A DNA stretch of 50,487 nt, from contig JACKHP010000030.1 in assembly GCA_020638905.1 (NCBI GenBank), positions 1 through 50,487 of the forward strand, in the 5' to 3' direction. A program made the translations under genes and the position numbers. The stretch comes from Planctomycetota bacterium. GTDB taxonomy: Bacteria > Planctomycetota > B15-G4. Of the stretch, positions 1 through 8,146 are shown one piece after another (the stretch's first letter is position 1; each line of letters starts with the position of its first letter). The notes beneath the pieces are model-generated. The model ran no database searches. It was given only the letters and a program-made list of their open reading frames with translations, and was not told where the DNA came from.

Positions 1-1
1 C

Positions 2-370
2 AAGGTGCCCACGCTGCGCAACGTCGACAAGCGTCCCGGGCCCGGCTTCGTCAAGGCGTACATGCACGACGGAGCGTTCAAGAGCCTGGAAGAGGTCGTG
101 CACTTCTACAACACGCGCAACCTCACCACGGTCGAGGGCGAGCTGATCGACTTCACGCGCGACGACCCGTACGAGGGGTTGCAGGGACGGCCGCTCTGGC
201 CGCCGCCGGAAGTCATCTCACCCACGTCGCTGATCAATCCCGCCGGCGTCCCCGGCGCCGAAGGCGGCGAGGTCGGCAACCTTCAGCTCACCGCCGACGA
301 GGAGGCGCACATCGTGGCCTTCCTGCGCACGCTCAGCGACGGCTGGTTCGTCAAGCTGCCCGACGACTGA
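2..370 (+). CDS. Cytochrome c peroxidase-like (MauG/CcpA family) protein, C-terminal part only
   Basis: This is the 3' end of a gene that begins before the window; the first complete codon is at position 2 and the frame runs to a TGA at 368-370. The visible segment holds the family's C-terminal signature: a 'VPTLRNV' motif, then 'KAYMHDGAFKSLEEVVHFYN', where the Met of YMHDG lies in the region that supplies an axial haem ligand in bacterial di-haem peroxidases. It ends with the helical tail 'LTADEEAHIVAFLRTL'. Family members are exported di-haem enzymes that reduce hydrogen peroxide or oxidise other substrates. The CxxCH haem motifs would lie upstream of the window, so catalytic competence cannot be judged. 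The downstream neighbour is convergent. Confidence 0.85.
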   Translation, partial: KVPTLRNVDKRPGPGFVKAYMHDGAFKSLEEVVHFYNTRNLTTVEGELIDFTRDDPYEGLQGRPLWPPPEVISPTSLINPAGVPGAEGGEVGNLQLTADEEAHIVAFLRTLSDGWFVKLPDD

Positions 371-376
371 CGCGAC

Positions 377-408
377 GACGGGCGTGCCCCGAGCGCGCGC
401 ACCCCGTC
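377..408. terminator. Candidate bidirectional terminator hairpin between convergent genes
   Basis: GACGGG (377-382) and GTGC (384-387) pair with GCAC (399-402) and CCCGTC (403-408), giving ten base pairs with one bulged C and an 11-nt loop. It fills almost all of the 39-bp gap between two convergent stop codons. There is no T-tract, as is common at high GC. Confidence 0.5.
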
Positions 409-409
409 C

Positions 410-2107
410 CTACGGCAACCACTCGGCCGTGATCGCGTTCGTGATCCACCAGCCCTGGGGCCCGGCGGGGTTCTTCATGACCGCCTGCATGTGCAGGTCG
501 GCCGGGCCGCCGCCGCCGGGCACGTTCGCGACCGTCACGCGACCGTTCGCGTCGGTGAGCAGCGGGACGATGATCGCGGCCGCCGGGTCGGGCACGAGGG
601 TGCCGCCCTTGAACGGCAGCAGCGCGTCGACGAGCGACAGGAGAAGGTAGACCGGCGTGCTGGACGGCGCGCCCGAGACGGCGACGTCGGCGAGTCCGCC
701 GGTGGAGAGCTCGGTGCCGTACATCGCGAGCCACGCGTTGCCGGTCTGGTAGGAGTCGGTGATCGAGTAGTCGGGCTGGTAGACCGTGAAGCTGATGCCC
801 CACACGAAGCCCTTGTCGACCGCGCCGATGTCGCAGGTCGGCATGCCGAAGAGCGCGTCGACCCAGCCGTCGGTGGACGTGTCGAGGCCGGCGGCGAGCG
901 TCGTGCCGAAGCCCCAGTCGACGGCCGAGCCGAAGACGTCGGTCGAGTGCAGCACGTCGCCGTACTGCGTCCAGTCCTTGCCCGAGAGCACCTGCAGGTA
1001 GCCGCCGACGCCGGTGCCGAGGGACGGCGCGCCGACGAGCAGGTCGACGTGCCCGTCCTTGTTCACGTCGCCGGCGGACGAGACCGCGCTGCCGAACGCG
1101 TCGGCGGACGTCTCCTGCAGTCCGAGCAGCGTCGCGATCGTCGCGCCGGTCTTGCCCTCGTGCACCGTGACGCGTCCGCGCTGCGACGACCATCCGGGAC
1201 GTCCCACGACGCACTCGTTCTTGCCGTCGAGGTCGCTGTCGCCGAGCGGAGCGATCGCCGAACCGCAGGCCTCGTTGCCGCCGCTGCCGTCGATGCCGAA
1301 CAGGAGCGCCTTCGTGGCGCCCGAGTACACGAGGCACGTGCCGGCGTTCACGATCGAGAGCGGCGAGCCGATCTCCTTGCCCGGCTCGCCGATCGCGAAG
1401 TCGGGCACGCCGTCGCCGGACACGTCGGACACCCCGGCCAGCGCCGCCCCGAGGCGATCGCCCTTGGACGTGCCGGTGATCGTGGCGAGGCTCAGTCCGT
1501 TGCTGCCGCTGTAGAGCACCGCGCGTCCCCACTGGGCGTCGCTCACCGCGCTCGGGCCGTGCCAGTCGGGGGCGCCGACGAGCACGTCGCCGCGTCCGTC
1601 GCCGTCCACGTCGCCGGCGGCGGCCACCACGCTGCCTGCGCGCGCGCCCGCCTGCGACCACGTCTTCGACCACAGGATGAGGCCGTCGGCGCCGGAGTAC
1701 ACGACCACGCCGCCCGCGTCGGCGCCGTTGAAGTCGCGTCCCGGGCGGCCGGCGGCGAAGTCGTCGATGCCGTCGCCGTCGACGTCGCCGAGGTTCGCCA
1801 CCGACGTGCCGAGTTCGTCGCCCGCCGCGCCGTGCCGCTCGTACACGATCGAGCCGTTCTTGCCGTCGACGACGATCACCGAGCCCGAGTCGACGCCCAC
1901 GTCGTCGTCCCCCGGCGAGCCCACCAGGAACTCGGCGTGTCCGTCGCCGTCGACGTCGTGGAGCTGCGCGACCGAGGTGCCGTAGTGGCTGTCGGCGCCG
2001 CCCGCGCCGGACGCCGTCCCGAGGTAGACGAACTGCGCGTCGGGGCGTCCGGCCAGCAACGCGAGAGCGAGCAGCGCGCCGCGGCGCGCGAGGGTCGGGA
2101 CGGACAT
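410..2107 (-). CDS. Secreted seven-repeat FG-GAP (integrin-like beta-propeller) protein with C-terminal FKGG/SNA domain
   Basis: A 565-residue exported protein. The start ATG is at 2107, with GGAG about 10 nt upstream and a signal peptide of about 25 residues (hydrophobic core 'GALLALALLAG'). Seven FG-GAP blades follow, each with a calcium-loop motif such as 'GDVDGDGIDDFAAG' or 'GDVNKDGHVDLLVG' and a downstream 'G.P'; seven matches one complete integrin-type propeller. The last ~110 residues form a different module with 'LLPFKGGTLVPDP' and a terminal 'ITNAITAEWLP', shared with five other secreted proteins in this window. FG-GAP propellers usually bind calcium and mediate surface adhesion or recognition; the ligand is unknown. 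No catalytic motif is visible. It is the last gene of a minus-strand run and faces the peroxidase gene. Confidence 0.85.
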   Translation of the reverse strand: MSVPTLARRGALLALALLAGRPDAQFVYLGTASGAGGADSHYGTSVAQLHDVDGDGHAEFLVGSPGDDDVGVDSGSVIVVDGKNGSIVYERHGAAGDELGTSVANLGDVDGDGIDDFAAGRPGRDFNGADAGGVVVYSGADGLILWSKTWSQAGARAGSVVAAAGDVDGDGRGDVLVGAPDWHGPSAVSDAQWGRAVLYSGSNGLSLATITGTSKGDRLGAALAGVSDVSGDGVPDFAIGEPGKEIGSPLSIVNAGTCLVYSGATKALLFGIDGSGGNEACGSAIAPLGDSDLDGKNECVVGRPGWSSQRGRVTVHEGKTGATIATLLGLQETSADAFGSAVSSAGDVNKDGHVDLLVGAPSLGTGVGGYLQVLSGKDWTQYGDVLHSTDVFGSAVDWGFGTTLAAGLDTSTDGWVDALFGMPTCDIGAVDKGFVWGISFTVYQPDYSITDSYQTGNAWLAMYGTELSTGGLADVAVSGAPSSTPVYLLLSLVDALLPFKGGTLVPDPAAAIIVPLLTDANGRVTVANVPGGGGPADLHMQAVMKNPAGPQGWWITNAITAEWLP

Positions 2108-2185
2108 CGGGAGGCTCCGGGACGGGACATGCGCGGAGCGCCGGATCGGCGCGTCCGTCCCTGGAGCCGGATCAGAGGGCGGGCG

Positions 2186-2803
2186 TCACCGCCGTCCTTC
2201 CCAGACCACGTGCTCGCGCAGTCCGTCGAGGGCCGCCGCCAGGGCCCAGGTCTCGAAGCCCACCTCGGCGGAGTCCAGGGCGAAGTCCGCGATGCGCGCG
2301 ACCGAACCGTCCTCGAAGGTGACGTGCACGTCGACGAACTCCGAGTGCCAACCCGGCACCACGGTCTGCCGGCCCTTCCCGGGATACGCGTGCAGCGACA
2401 CGAGCCAGCGGAAGAACTTCTGCGTGGCGGCCGGTGCCAGGAGCCCGGTCGAGGTCACCTCCGGCATCTCCTGCAGATCGCCCACGGGCCCCGAGCGACT
2501 TCCGACCTCGACCGCTCTCACGACACCGTCGGACGAGATGCCCATGCGCAGCGACCATCGCGAGGGCACGCCCTGCTCGACGGAGACGTGGAGGATCTCG
2601 CCGGCCTGCTCGGCGAAGCCCTTCTCCCACGCCTCGAGAGCGGGGAACCCCTGCTCGCGCCACGACTTCATGTCGATCGGCGCATCGACGTCGCCGGCTG
2701 CCTGCTGGGGCTGCGTGAGCGCGCCCAGGCAGACCAGGGTCGCCGCGGCAACGCCGAGCCAGCACGCGAACGCCCGAACTCCCGCGATCCTCGCACGCGC
2801 CAT
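2186..2803 (-). CDS. Hypothetical exported protein
   Basis: A 205-residue protein. I chose the ATG at 2803 because GAGGAG sits about 9 nt upstream and translation from it gives a signal peptide (Arg-rich start, hydrophobic core 'GVAAATLVCLGAL', then QPQQAAG); the open frame upstream is Arg-rich shadow. The mature part has a mixed alpha/beta look, with 'WREQGFPALEAWEKGF' near the N-terminus and 'DVHVTFEDGSVARIADFALDS' towards the end. I recognise no family. It lies between the FG-GAP gene downstream and a tiny membrane-protein ORF just upstream, both on the same strand. Gaps of 17 and 78 bp make co-transcription plausible. Confidence 0.6.
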   Translation of the reverse strand: MARARIAGVRAFACWLGVAAATLVCLGALTQPQQAAGDVDAPIDMKSWREQGFPALEAWEKGFAEQAGEILHVSVEQGVPSRWSLRMGISSDGVVRAVEVGSRSGPVGDLQEMPEVTSTGLLAPAATQKFFRWLVSLHAYPGKGRQTVVPGWHSEFVDVHVTFEDGSVARIADFALDSAEVGFETWALAAALDGLREHVVWEGRR

Positions 2804-2820
2804 GAGCTGTTCTCCTCGCG

Positions 2821-2961
2821 TCAGGATTCGCCGCCGTCGTCGTCGCTGCGTCTGCGCCTGGCGACGACGCGCCACAGAAGCCAACCGAGGCCCCACAGCG
2901 CCGCGGCCATGACGACGGGAAGTGCGTAACCCGTCCCCGGGCCGATGGAGGCGAGTGTCAT
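2821..2961 (-). CDS. Small single-span membrane protein (46 aa)
   Basis: A 46-codon ORF from ATG 2961 to TGA 2821. A GGAG lies 8 nt before the ATG. The product starts MTLASIGPGTGYALP, continues with one hydrophobic segment (residues 16-32, 'VVMAAALWGLGWLLWRV') and ends in a basic-then-acidic tail (RRRRSDDDGGES). Positive charges after the helix predict a cytoplasmic C-terminus. The stop lies 17 bp before the start of the downstream exported protein, so the two may be co-transcribed. No family is recognised. The evidence is the RBS, the clean membrane segment and the tight spacing. A chance ORF cannot be excluded at this GC content. Confidence 0.5.
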   Translation of the reverse strand: MTLASIGPGTGYALPVVMAAALWGLGWLLWRVVARRRRSDDDGGES

Positions 2962-3074
2962 GATCTCGGCTCCGACGCGGGCTCGCGGGCGCGAGCCGAT
3001 CGTCGATCATCCTCGCATGCGTCGGGCCGCGCGGACGGCGGCCAACTTCGCCGCACGTCCGCGCGACACGCGGC

Positions 3075-4223
3075 TCAGAACGCCTTCTGCCAACCGAAGA
3101 CCAGCGTGCGGTCGACCTCGAGCTGCGGTCCGCTCAGGTCCTGCCAGACCGGGACGCCGAACTCGATCGCGAAGCGGTGGCCCTTCAGGGCGCCGTCCTG
3201 GCCGAGCCAGTTCAGGCCGACGAGCAGGTCGAGGCGCTCGCCGCCCTGACGGTTCGGGTCGGCGGTCGGGACCATGTTCGGGTTGAGCAGCGGATCGGCG
3301 CCGTGGATGTTCGCCTTGCGCGTGTAGCCGAGACGCGTCGAGACGCTCGTGCTGTCGGAGAGCTCGCGCGCGACCCACGTGGTGAGCTCGGTGCGCCGGC
3401 CGAGGCGGTAGCCGCGGTCGTTGGTCTCCAGCGGGATGCGCACGTTGCCCTGGGCGCCGAACGACCACCCGTCGGGCGTGGCCGTGGTGTACGTCAGCCC
3501 GGGGATCACGTCGTACGTGCCCGAGCCGAGCTGCATCGGGTACGGCAGGCGCACGTCGACACCGCCCGACGCCGGCGTGCTGTCCTTGGCGTTCGTCGTG
3601 CCGGTCGGCAGGCTGAGCGCGAGGTTGCCCAGCAGCAGTCCGTCGCCCTTCGCGCCCGCCAGGCGCACGATGCCGCCCACGCGCGCGTCGCCGAGGCCCT
3701 CGCTCTTCGTGGTGAACTGCGCGCCGCCGGCCGTGACGTGGGACATCTCGTTGCGCAGGTACGGCAGCATCGCGACGAGCGTCACGTCGTCGGACACGCC
3801 GGCCATCGCGCCGAGCATGAGCATCTCCATCGTCATCGTCTCGGGCGCCACGGCGAAGCCGCGGGCGAACGTGTCGGCCGACGACTCGCGGTGCGTGCCG
3901 TCGCGCAGGCCCGACATGTGCATCGACATCGCGCGCACCGAGAGCATGAAGCTGCCCGGAGCGTGCAGGTGATCGCCCATGACGCCCAGCGGCGCGTGTC
4001 CGTCGGGACGATCGTGGTGGGCGCCGGCCTCGGCCACGCCGCCGTCCCCGTCGCGCTCGAAGAGCACGACCTCCCCCGCGGAGGCGCGGAACGGATCGAC
4101 GGAGCCTGCACCGGGATCGGTGACGGCGCGCACCGGCGGCGCGAGCAGCAACGCCGTCCCCGCGAGCAGCGCGGCGGCGGACGGACGGACGAGGGAACGA
4201 AGGGACTGGGCTGGCTTCGACAT
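3075..4223 (-). CDS. Outer-membrane beta-barrel, 'transporter'/phenol MetA-like family, Met/His-rich N-terminal region
   Basis: A 382-residue protein. The ATG at 4223 is preferred, giving a signal peptide (MSKPAQSLRSLVRPSAAAL..., cleavage near 'PPVRAVT') with GGAAG 8 nt upstream. The mature N-terminal region is rich in Met and His: 'MGDHLHAPGSFMLSVRAMSM', then HMSGLRDGTH and 'TMTMEMLMLGAM'. The rest shows alternating beta strands typical of a barrel and ends in aromatic 'VFGWQKAF', the C-terminal Phe expected of an outer-membrane barrel. Relatives usually annotated 'transporter' often sit near metal-handling genes. The upstream gene encodes a Cys-rich secreted protein. A role in copper or other soft-metal handling is inference from Met/His content and that neighbour. 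Confidence 0.65.
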   Translation of the reverse strand: MSKPAQSLRSLVRPSAAALLAGTALLLAPPVRAVTDPGAGSVDPFRASAGEVVLFERDGDGGVAEAGAHHDRPDGHAPLGVMGDHLHAPGSFMLSVRAMSMHMSGLRDGTHRESSADTFARGFAVAPETMTMEMLMLGAMAGVSDDVTLVAMLPYLRNEMSHVTAGGAQFTTKSEGLGDARVGGIVRLAGAKGDGLLLGNLALSLPTGTTNAKDSTPASGGVDVRLPYPMQLGSGTYDVIPGLTYTTATPDGWSFGAQGNVRIPLETNDRGYRLGRRTELTTWVARELSDSTSVSTRLGYTRKANIHGADPLLNPNMVPTADPNRQGGERLDLLVGLNWLGQDGALKGHRFAIEFGVPVWQDLSGPQLEVDRTLVFGWQKAF

Positions 4224-4520
4224 CGGAGGATCTTCCATGCGGTCCGCGCGACGGCGGACGGTCTCGCGTCCCGTGCACGAGCTGCGCACGGACGACGCGT
4301 GGGCGCCCCGCGGCGCACTCGGCAGCGCGGGACGTGGTGGACCCCGCGCGCGTCGTGCGCGCGGAGCGAGGTGCGCTCCGTCACGCGACGTGCGCGCGGA
4401 GCGTGGCGCGTCCCGTCATGCGCGAGAGTGCATGCCGGGGCGAGGGACGTCCCGTCCCGCGCGAGGCGCGCGGCGGACGCCATGACGGACGCGCGCGGAC
4501 GACGAGCGTCCGGCGCGGCG
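4224..4520. other. 297-bp gene-free gap containing a 15-bp direct repeat
   Basis: The gap separates two minus-strand genes. CGTGCGCGCGGAGCG occurs at 4354-4368 and again at 4389-4403, spaced 35 bp start to start. Apart from this and general CGCG-rich sequence I see no ORF with an RBS and no TAnnnT hexamer, so transcription probably continues from the upstream Cys-rich gene. Confidence 0.35.
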
Positions 4521-4943
4521 TCAGCTCGCGCGCACCCCTCGCGGCGGTGGCACCGGCGGACGCGCGCGCCCGACCGCGACGCACGTGGCGTGCGTCGGCA
4601 CGTCGCGCGTCCCGCCGAGGTCCGCGAGCCGCACCCCCTGGGGCGGCGGGACGAGCAGCACGCGCCCGGCCTGGGTCGCGCCCTCGTCGCTGCCGGGGGC
4701 GCACGGCGCGCCTCCGCGCTCGAGACCGCACCCGCCAGCGGTCGCCGGGGCCGCCCGCGCGCCCCCCGCGTCGGACGGCTCGGCGCAGCAGCACCCGTCC
4801 GGCCCGTCGTGCGACGGACACCGGCACGAGGCCACGCAGGGCGCCGGCGCGCGTCCGCCCGCCCCGGCCGGGACGAGCAGCGCCAGCACGCACCAGCAGA
4901 GCGCGAGCCAGGCCTGCAGGCGGGTTCTCGGGAGGCGCACCAT
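4521..4943 (-). CDS. Cys-rich small secreted protein
   Basis: A 140-residue protein starting at ATG 4943; an in-frame GTG at 4952 is the alternative. The N-terminus is a signal peptide (Arg-rich, then 'WLALCWCVLALLVPAGAGG'). The mature part is rich in Cys, Gly, Pro and Ala, with a dense cluster 'CVASCRCPSHDGPDGCCCAE' and further Cys at CGLERGGAPC. Such a cluster suggests metal binding or disulphides. The C-terminal half is Pro/Arg-rich and featureless. It lies upstream of the Met/His-rich barrel on the same strand. A TATCGT hexamer sits only 7 bp before the ATG, so the message may be leaderless. No family is recognised. Confidence 0.5.
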   Translation of the reverse strand: MVRLPRTRLQAWLALCWCVLALLVPAGAGGRAPAPCVASCRCPSHDGPDGCCCAEPSDAGGARAAPATAGGCGLERGGAPCAPGSDEGATQAGRVLLVPPPQGVRLADLGGTRDVPTHATCVAVGRARPPVPPPRGVRAS

Positions 4944-4950
4944 CGGCCGC

Positions 4951-4956
4951 ACGATA
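4951..4956 (-). promoter_or_regulatory. Candidate -10 element TATCGT
   Basis: On the minus strand TATCGT is followed by seven bases and then the ATG at 4943. It is one of a set of TAnnnT hexamers before genes in this window. At this distance the transcript would begin at or near the start codon. Confidence 0.35.
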
Positions 4957-5118
4957 GGCCCTTCGTCCCCCGCCGCTCAAGCCGCGAGACGCCGTGGGAG
5001 GTCGGGCGCGTGCCCGCCGGTGACGCCGGGTCCGCGAACCGGATCAGGTCGCGGCCGCCTCCGCAGGCTTCGCCCTCCGGTCTCGCGAGCCCGCCACCCT
5101 CCGCACTTGGACCCTCGC

Positions 5119-6513
5119 ATGCCTCCGCTCCCGACCGACTCCTTCGCGCCCCCGCACTCGACCTTCACGGACACTCGGCGTGCCCGCGACCGGAACCTCG
5201 ACCACGCGCCTGGCGCCTCCACGGCGCGCGCCGCGCGCAACCTCACACGTCGGGGGACGACGCCCGTCGCACTCGCACTCGCACTCGCGCTGGCCTGCGC
5301 CCTCGCGCTCCCCGCGGTCGTGCGCGCGCAGTCGGTGCCCGGCTTCGAGGTCACGCCGTATGCGAGCGTGACCCATCCCGTGATGCTCTCGTTCGGGCCC
5401 GACGGGACGCTCTACGCCGGCACCGATCCCCAGGCGTCGGGCTCCACCACGGCCGACTTCGTGCACTCGATCGGCTTCGGGGGCTCGCCGGTGACGGCGC
5501 TCGGCAACGTGCCGACCGACGACCCGGACACGATCCTGCTCGACGTGGCGGGCACGATCTCGGGCGTCCCCGGCTCGCTGCTCGTGACGGGACTCATCAC
5601 GACGACCACCGGTCGCATCAGCGCCATCCACCCCGACGGCACGGTCGTCACGCTTTTCGATTCGGGCACTTGGGCGAACATCGTCGAGATGAAGTTCGAC
5701 CTCGGCGGACGCCTCGTCTTCACCGCGAAGGAGACGCGCAGCCTCTGGACCTCGACCGGCGGCACGCCGACGATCCTGGCCACGCTGCCCGGCTCGGCGT
5801 ACCCGACCTTCTTCGCCGTCGACGCTGCGAACCGCCTCGTCGTCGGCGCGACCGACAACAAGATCCGCATCTACGACGCGAACGGCGTGCTCGTGAACCC
5901 GTCGCTCGCGACGGTCGGCGGTCTCGCCGGCCTCGAGGTCGGCCCGGGCGGCGCCTTCGGGACGGACGTGTACCTGATCGACACGGTCGCCGGCACGCTC
6001 GTGCGCGTGGACGCCGCGGGCACCAAGACCGTCGTCGGCACCGGCTTCGCGACGGGCTTCGGCAGCAAGGACATCGCGTTCGGCCCGTCCGGCGACCTGT
6101 TCGCGTCGGTCAACCCGACGAACACCGTGCTGCGCATCACCCCGCGCTGGGACGACCTCGGCTGCGCGCTGGCCGGCGTCGCGGGCCTCCCGCAGCTCGT
6201 CGGAACCGGCACGCTCGGAGCCGGCAGCCTCGACAGCGTCGACCTCTCGGCCGCCAGGCCGAACGCGCTCGCGGGCCTGTTCCTCGGGCTGTCCAGCGCG
6301 TCGCTCGCGTTCAAGGGCGGCACGCTCAAGCCGTTCCCGTTCTTCGGGCCGGTGTTCGTGACCACGAGTCCGGCGGGCACGATCGACATCCCGTTCGTGG
6401 TCGGGGACGCGCTCCCGGGCGGCACCGAGCTCGTCGTCCAGTGGGCCGTCGTGGACGCGGCGGCGATCTACGGCGTGGCGTTGTCGAACGCGGTGCGCGG
6501 CGTCTCGCCGTAG
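5119..6513 (+). CDS. Secreted NHL/SMP-30-like beta-propeller protein with C-terminal FKGG/SNA domain
   Basis: A 464-residue protein from ATG 5119. The signal peptide has a long basic n-region (about 48 residues) and a core of repeated Leu-Ala encoded by hexanucleotide repeats, ending 'VVRAQ'. Residues ~70-345 form blades of an SMP-30/NHL-type propeller: 'LSFGPDGTLYAGT', 'SAIHPDGTVVTLF', 'VEMKFDLGGRLVFT', 'FFAVDAANRLVVGA' and 'DIAFGPSGDLFASV'. From ~345, 'WDDLGCALAGVAGLPQLVG' opens the ~120-residue module shared with other secreted proteins here; it contains 'SLAFKGGTLKPFP' and ends 'ALSNAVRGVSP'. Sugar-lactone-hydrolase-like activity is possible for the fold, but I see no convincing metal-site residues, so a binding role is as likely. 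The start is uncertain because of the unusually long n-region. Confidence 0.75.
   Translation: MPPLPTDSFAPPHSTFTDTRRARDRNLDHAPGASTARAARNLTRRGTTPVALALALALACALALPAVVRAQSVPGFEVTPYASVTHPVMLSFGPDGTLYAGTDPQASGSTTADFVHSIGFGGSPVTALGNVPTDDPDTILLDVAGTISGVPGSLLVTGLITTTTGRISAIHPDGTVVTLFDSGTWANIVEMKFDLGGRLVFTAKETRSLWTSTGGTPTILATLPGSAYPTFFAVDAANRLVVGATDNKIRIYDANGVLVNPSLATVGGLAGLEVGPGGAFGTDVYLIDTVAGTLVRVDAAGTKTVVGTGFATGFGSKDIAFGPSGDLFASVNPTNTVLRITPRWDDLGCALAGVAGLPQLVGTGTLGAGSLDSVDLSAARPNALAGLFLGLSSASLAFKGGTLKPFPFFGPVFVTTSPAGTIDIPFVVGDALPGGTELVVQWAVVDAAAIYGVALSNAVRGVSP
5269..5286 (+). repeat. (GCACTC)3 hexanucleotide repeat inside a signal peptide
   Basis: Three perfect GCACTC units encode Ala-Leu pairs in the hydrophobic core of the signal peptide of the 5119-6513 gene. 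Unit gain or loss would keep the frame but change core length by two residues. Confidence 0.6.
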
Positions 6514-6566
6514 CGGGAGAGGCGCGGGCGCGACAACATCGTCACGCGACGCCTGCCTGGACCCGT

Positions 6567-6572
6567 TACGAT
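6567..6572 (+). promoter_or_regulatory. Candidate -10 element TACGAT
   Basis: TACGAT lies in the 182-bp gap before the 6696 gene, 123 bp upstream of its ATG. It fits the TAnnnT pattern of this window but the distance is longer than usual, implying a leader of over 100 nt if real. Confidence 0.3.
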
Positions 6573-6695
6573 GCCCCGGCCCCGCGACGTCCCGCGCGAC
6601 CCGCCGCAGGCCCGTCACGGTGACTTCGCGGGCGCCCCGCCGCGAACACGCCCGGCGCTCCTTGCCCGGAGCGTTCCCCGAGAGGAGACACACCC

Positions 6696-8072
6696 ATGCA
6701 CGCCTCGACGCGCATGCAGCCCGCCGATCGTCCGACGCCGAGCGAGCGCGGGAGCCGCCGTCGCCGGGCGGGCGAGTCCCTGCCGCGCAGGGTGGCCGCG
6801 TGCTGCTGCGCGATGCTGCTCGGCGTCGTCCCCTCGCTGCGCGCCAACACGGCCCCGGTGTCCGTCGACGACGTGTACCAGACCGTGTCGGGACACAACC
6901 TGAGCGTCGACGAGCCCGGCGTGCTCGACAACGACCACGACGCCGACGGTGACGACCTCCAGGCGCTGCTCGTCGACTCGTCCCAGGCGAGCGGCCTGCT
7001 GCTGCTGTTCGCGGACGGCTCGCTCGAGTACGAGCCGGCACCGGGCTTCGTCGGCGACGACGTGTTCACCTACGTGGCCAACGACGGGACGACCGACGGC
7101 AACCCCGCGAGCGTGACGTTCCACGTCATGCCCGGCAGCGCGTCGAACGTGTTCACGAACCAGGCGACCTACCTCGCGGCCGTGTCGGCGCTCGGCCTGG
7201 TCCCCGAGCTCGAGGGCTTCGAGGACGACGGCGCGTGGGGCGCCGCGCGCTCGCCGGCCACCGCGACGAGCGTGACGAGCCAGGGCATCACGTGGACCGC
7301 GAACAACCCGACCAGCCAGATCACCACCGGCCACGGCGCCGCGCTCTTCGGCTCGTGGGGCTTCTACCAGATCCCGCACGGCAACCAGGCCACCGGCAGC
7401 GGATGTTCGACCCCCGGCGCGTGCACCGACGGCTGGCGCGGCTCGAGCCCGCAGACGCTCGTCGCCATCGGTGGCTGGGTGCGCGTCAACGCGGGCATCG
7501 GCGCGATGAGCCTGATCCTCGACGGCGACACGGCGAACCCGATCGACTTCGGCGGCATCAGCATCTCGTCCGCCACGGGGCCGAAGTTCCTCGGCTACGT
7601 CGACCCCGACGGCTTCCACTCCTTCGAGTGGCGCGAGACCGAGGGGGTCGCCGAGGACCAGGTCTACTGCTTCGCCGACGACTTCACCTTCGCCTACGAC
7701 GCGTCGTGGTCCGAGACCGGCCGCGGCACGCTCGGCTCGAACGGCACGCCGCATCTGCAAGGCAGCGGCCCGCTCGTGGGCGGCGCCACGGTCGCGTGGA
7801 CGATCACGAGCGGCCTGCCGAACGGCTCGGCGTGGCTCGTGCTCGGCTTCTCGCTGCTCGACGCTCCCTTCAAGGGCGGCGTGCTCGTCCCGAGCCCCGA
7901 CGTGCTCGTCGGCGGACTCCCGCTCGACGCGGCCGGCAGCCTCCCGATCGGATTCACCTGGCCGGCGGGACTCGTCGGCGGCGTCATGCTCGCGCTCCAG
8001 GCGTGGATCGCCGACCCGGGCAACCCGTCGGGCTTCGCGTCGTCGAACGCGCTCGTCGCGACCACGCCCTGA
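6696..8072 (+). CDS. Secreted protein with N-terminal cadherin/Ig-like (Big_9-type) domain and C-terminal FKGG/SNA domain
   Basis: A 458-residue protein from ATG 6696, preceded by AGGAGA at 6 nt. A long Arg-rich n-region leads to a signal core 'ACCCAMLLGVVPSLRAN'. Residues ~52-143 are a cadherin-like/Ig-like repeat: it opens 'APVSVDDVYQTVSG', has 'VLDNDHDADGDDLQALLVD', then 'DGSLEYEPAPGFVGDDVFTY'. A middle domain (~148-335) is beta-rich with four Cys and resembles carbohydrate- or surface-recognition sandwiches, but I cannot name it. The last ~120 residues are the clearest copy of the shared module: 'GRGTLGSNGTPHLQGSGPL', 'DAPFKGGVLVPSPDVLVGG' and terminal 'GFASSNALVATTP'. Probable role: adhesion or extracellular matrix. 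It is followed by a convergent hydrolase gene. Confidence 0.8.
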   Translation: MHASTRMQPADRPTPSERGSRRRRAGESLPRRVAACCCAMLLGVVPSLRANTAPVSVDDVYQTVSGHNLSVDEPGVLDNDHDADGDDLQALLVDSSQASGLLLLFADGSLEYEPAPGFVGDDVFTYVANDGTTDGNPASVTFHVMPGSASNVFTNQATYLAAVSALGLVPELEGFEDDGAWGAARSPATATSVTSQGITWTANNPTSQITTGHGAALFGSWGFYQIPHGNQATGSGCSTPGACTDGWRGSSPQTLVAIGGWVRVNAGIGAMSLILDGDTANPIDFGGISISSATGPKFLGYVDPDGFHSFEWRETEGVAEDQVYCFADDFTFAYDASWSETGRGTLGSNGTPHLQGSGPLVGGATVAWTITSGLPNGSAWLVLGFSLLDAPFKGGVLVPSPDVLVGGLPLDAAGSLPIGFTWPAGLVGGVMLALQAWIADPGNPSGFASSNALVATTP

Positions 8073-8146
8073 GGGGCGAGGTCGGTGGGCACGACCCGCC
8101 GGCTACGCCGTCGCCTTGGCGCGCGAGACGGCCCCGGCACCTCGGC

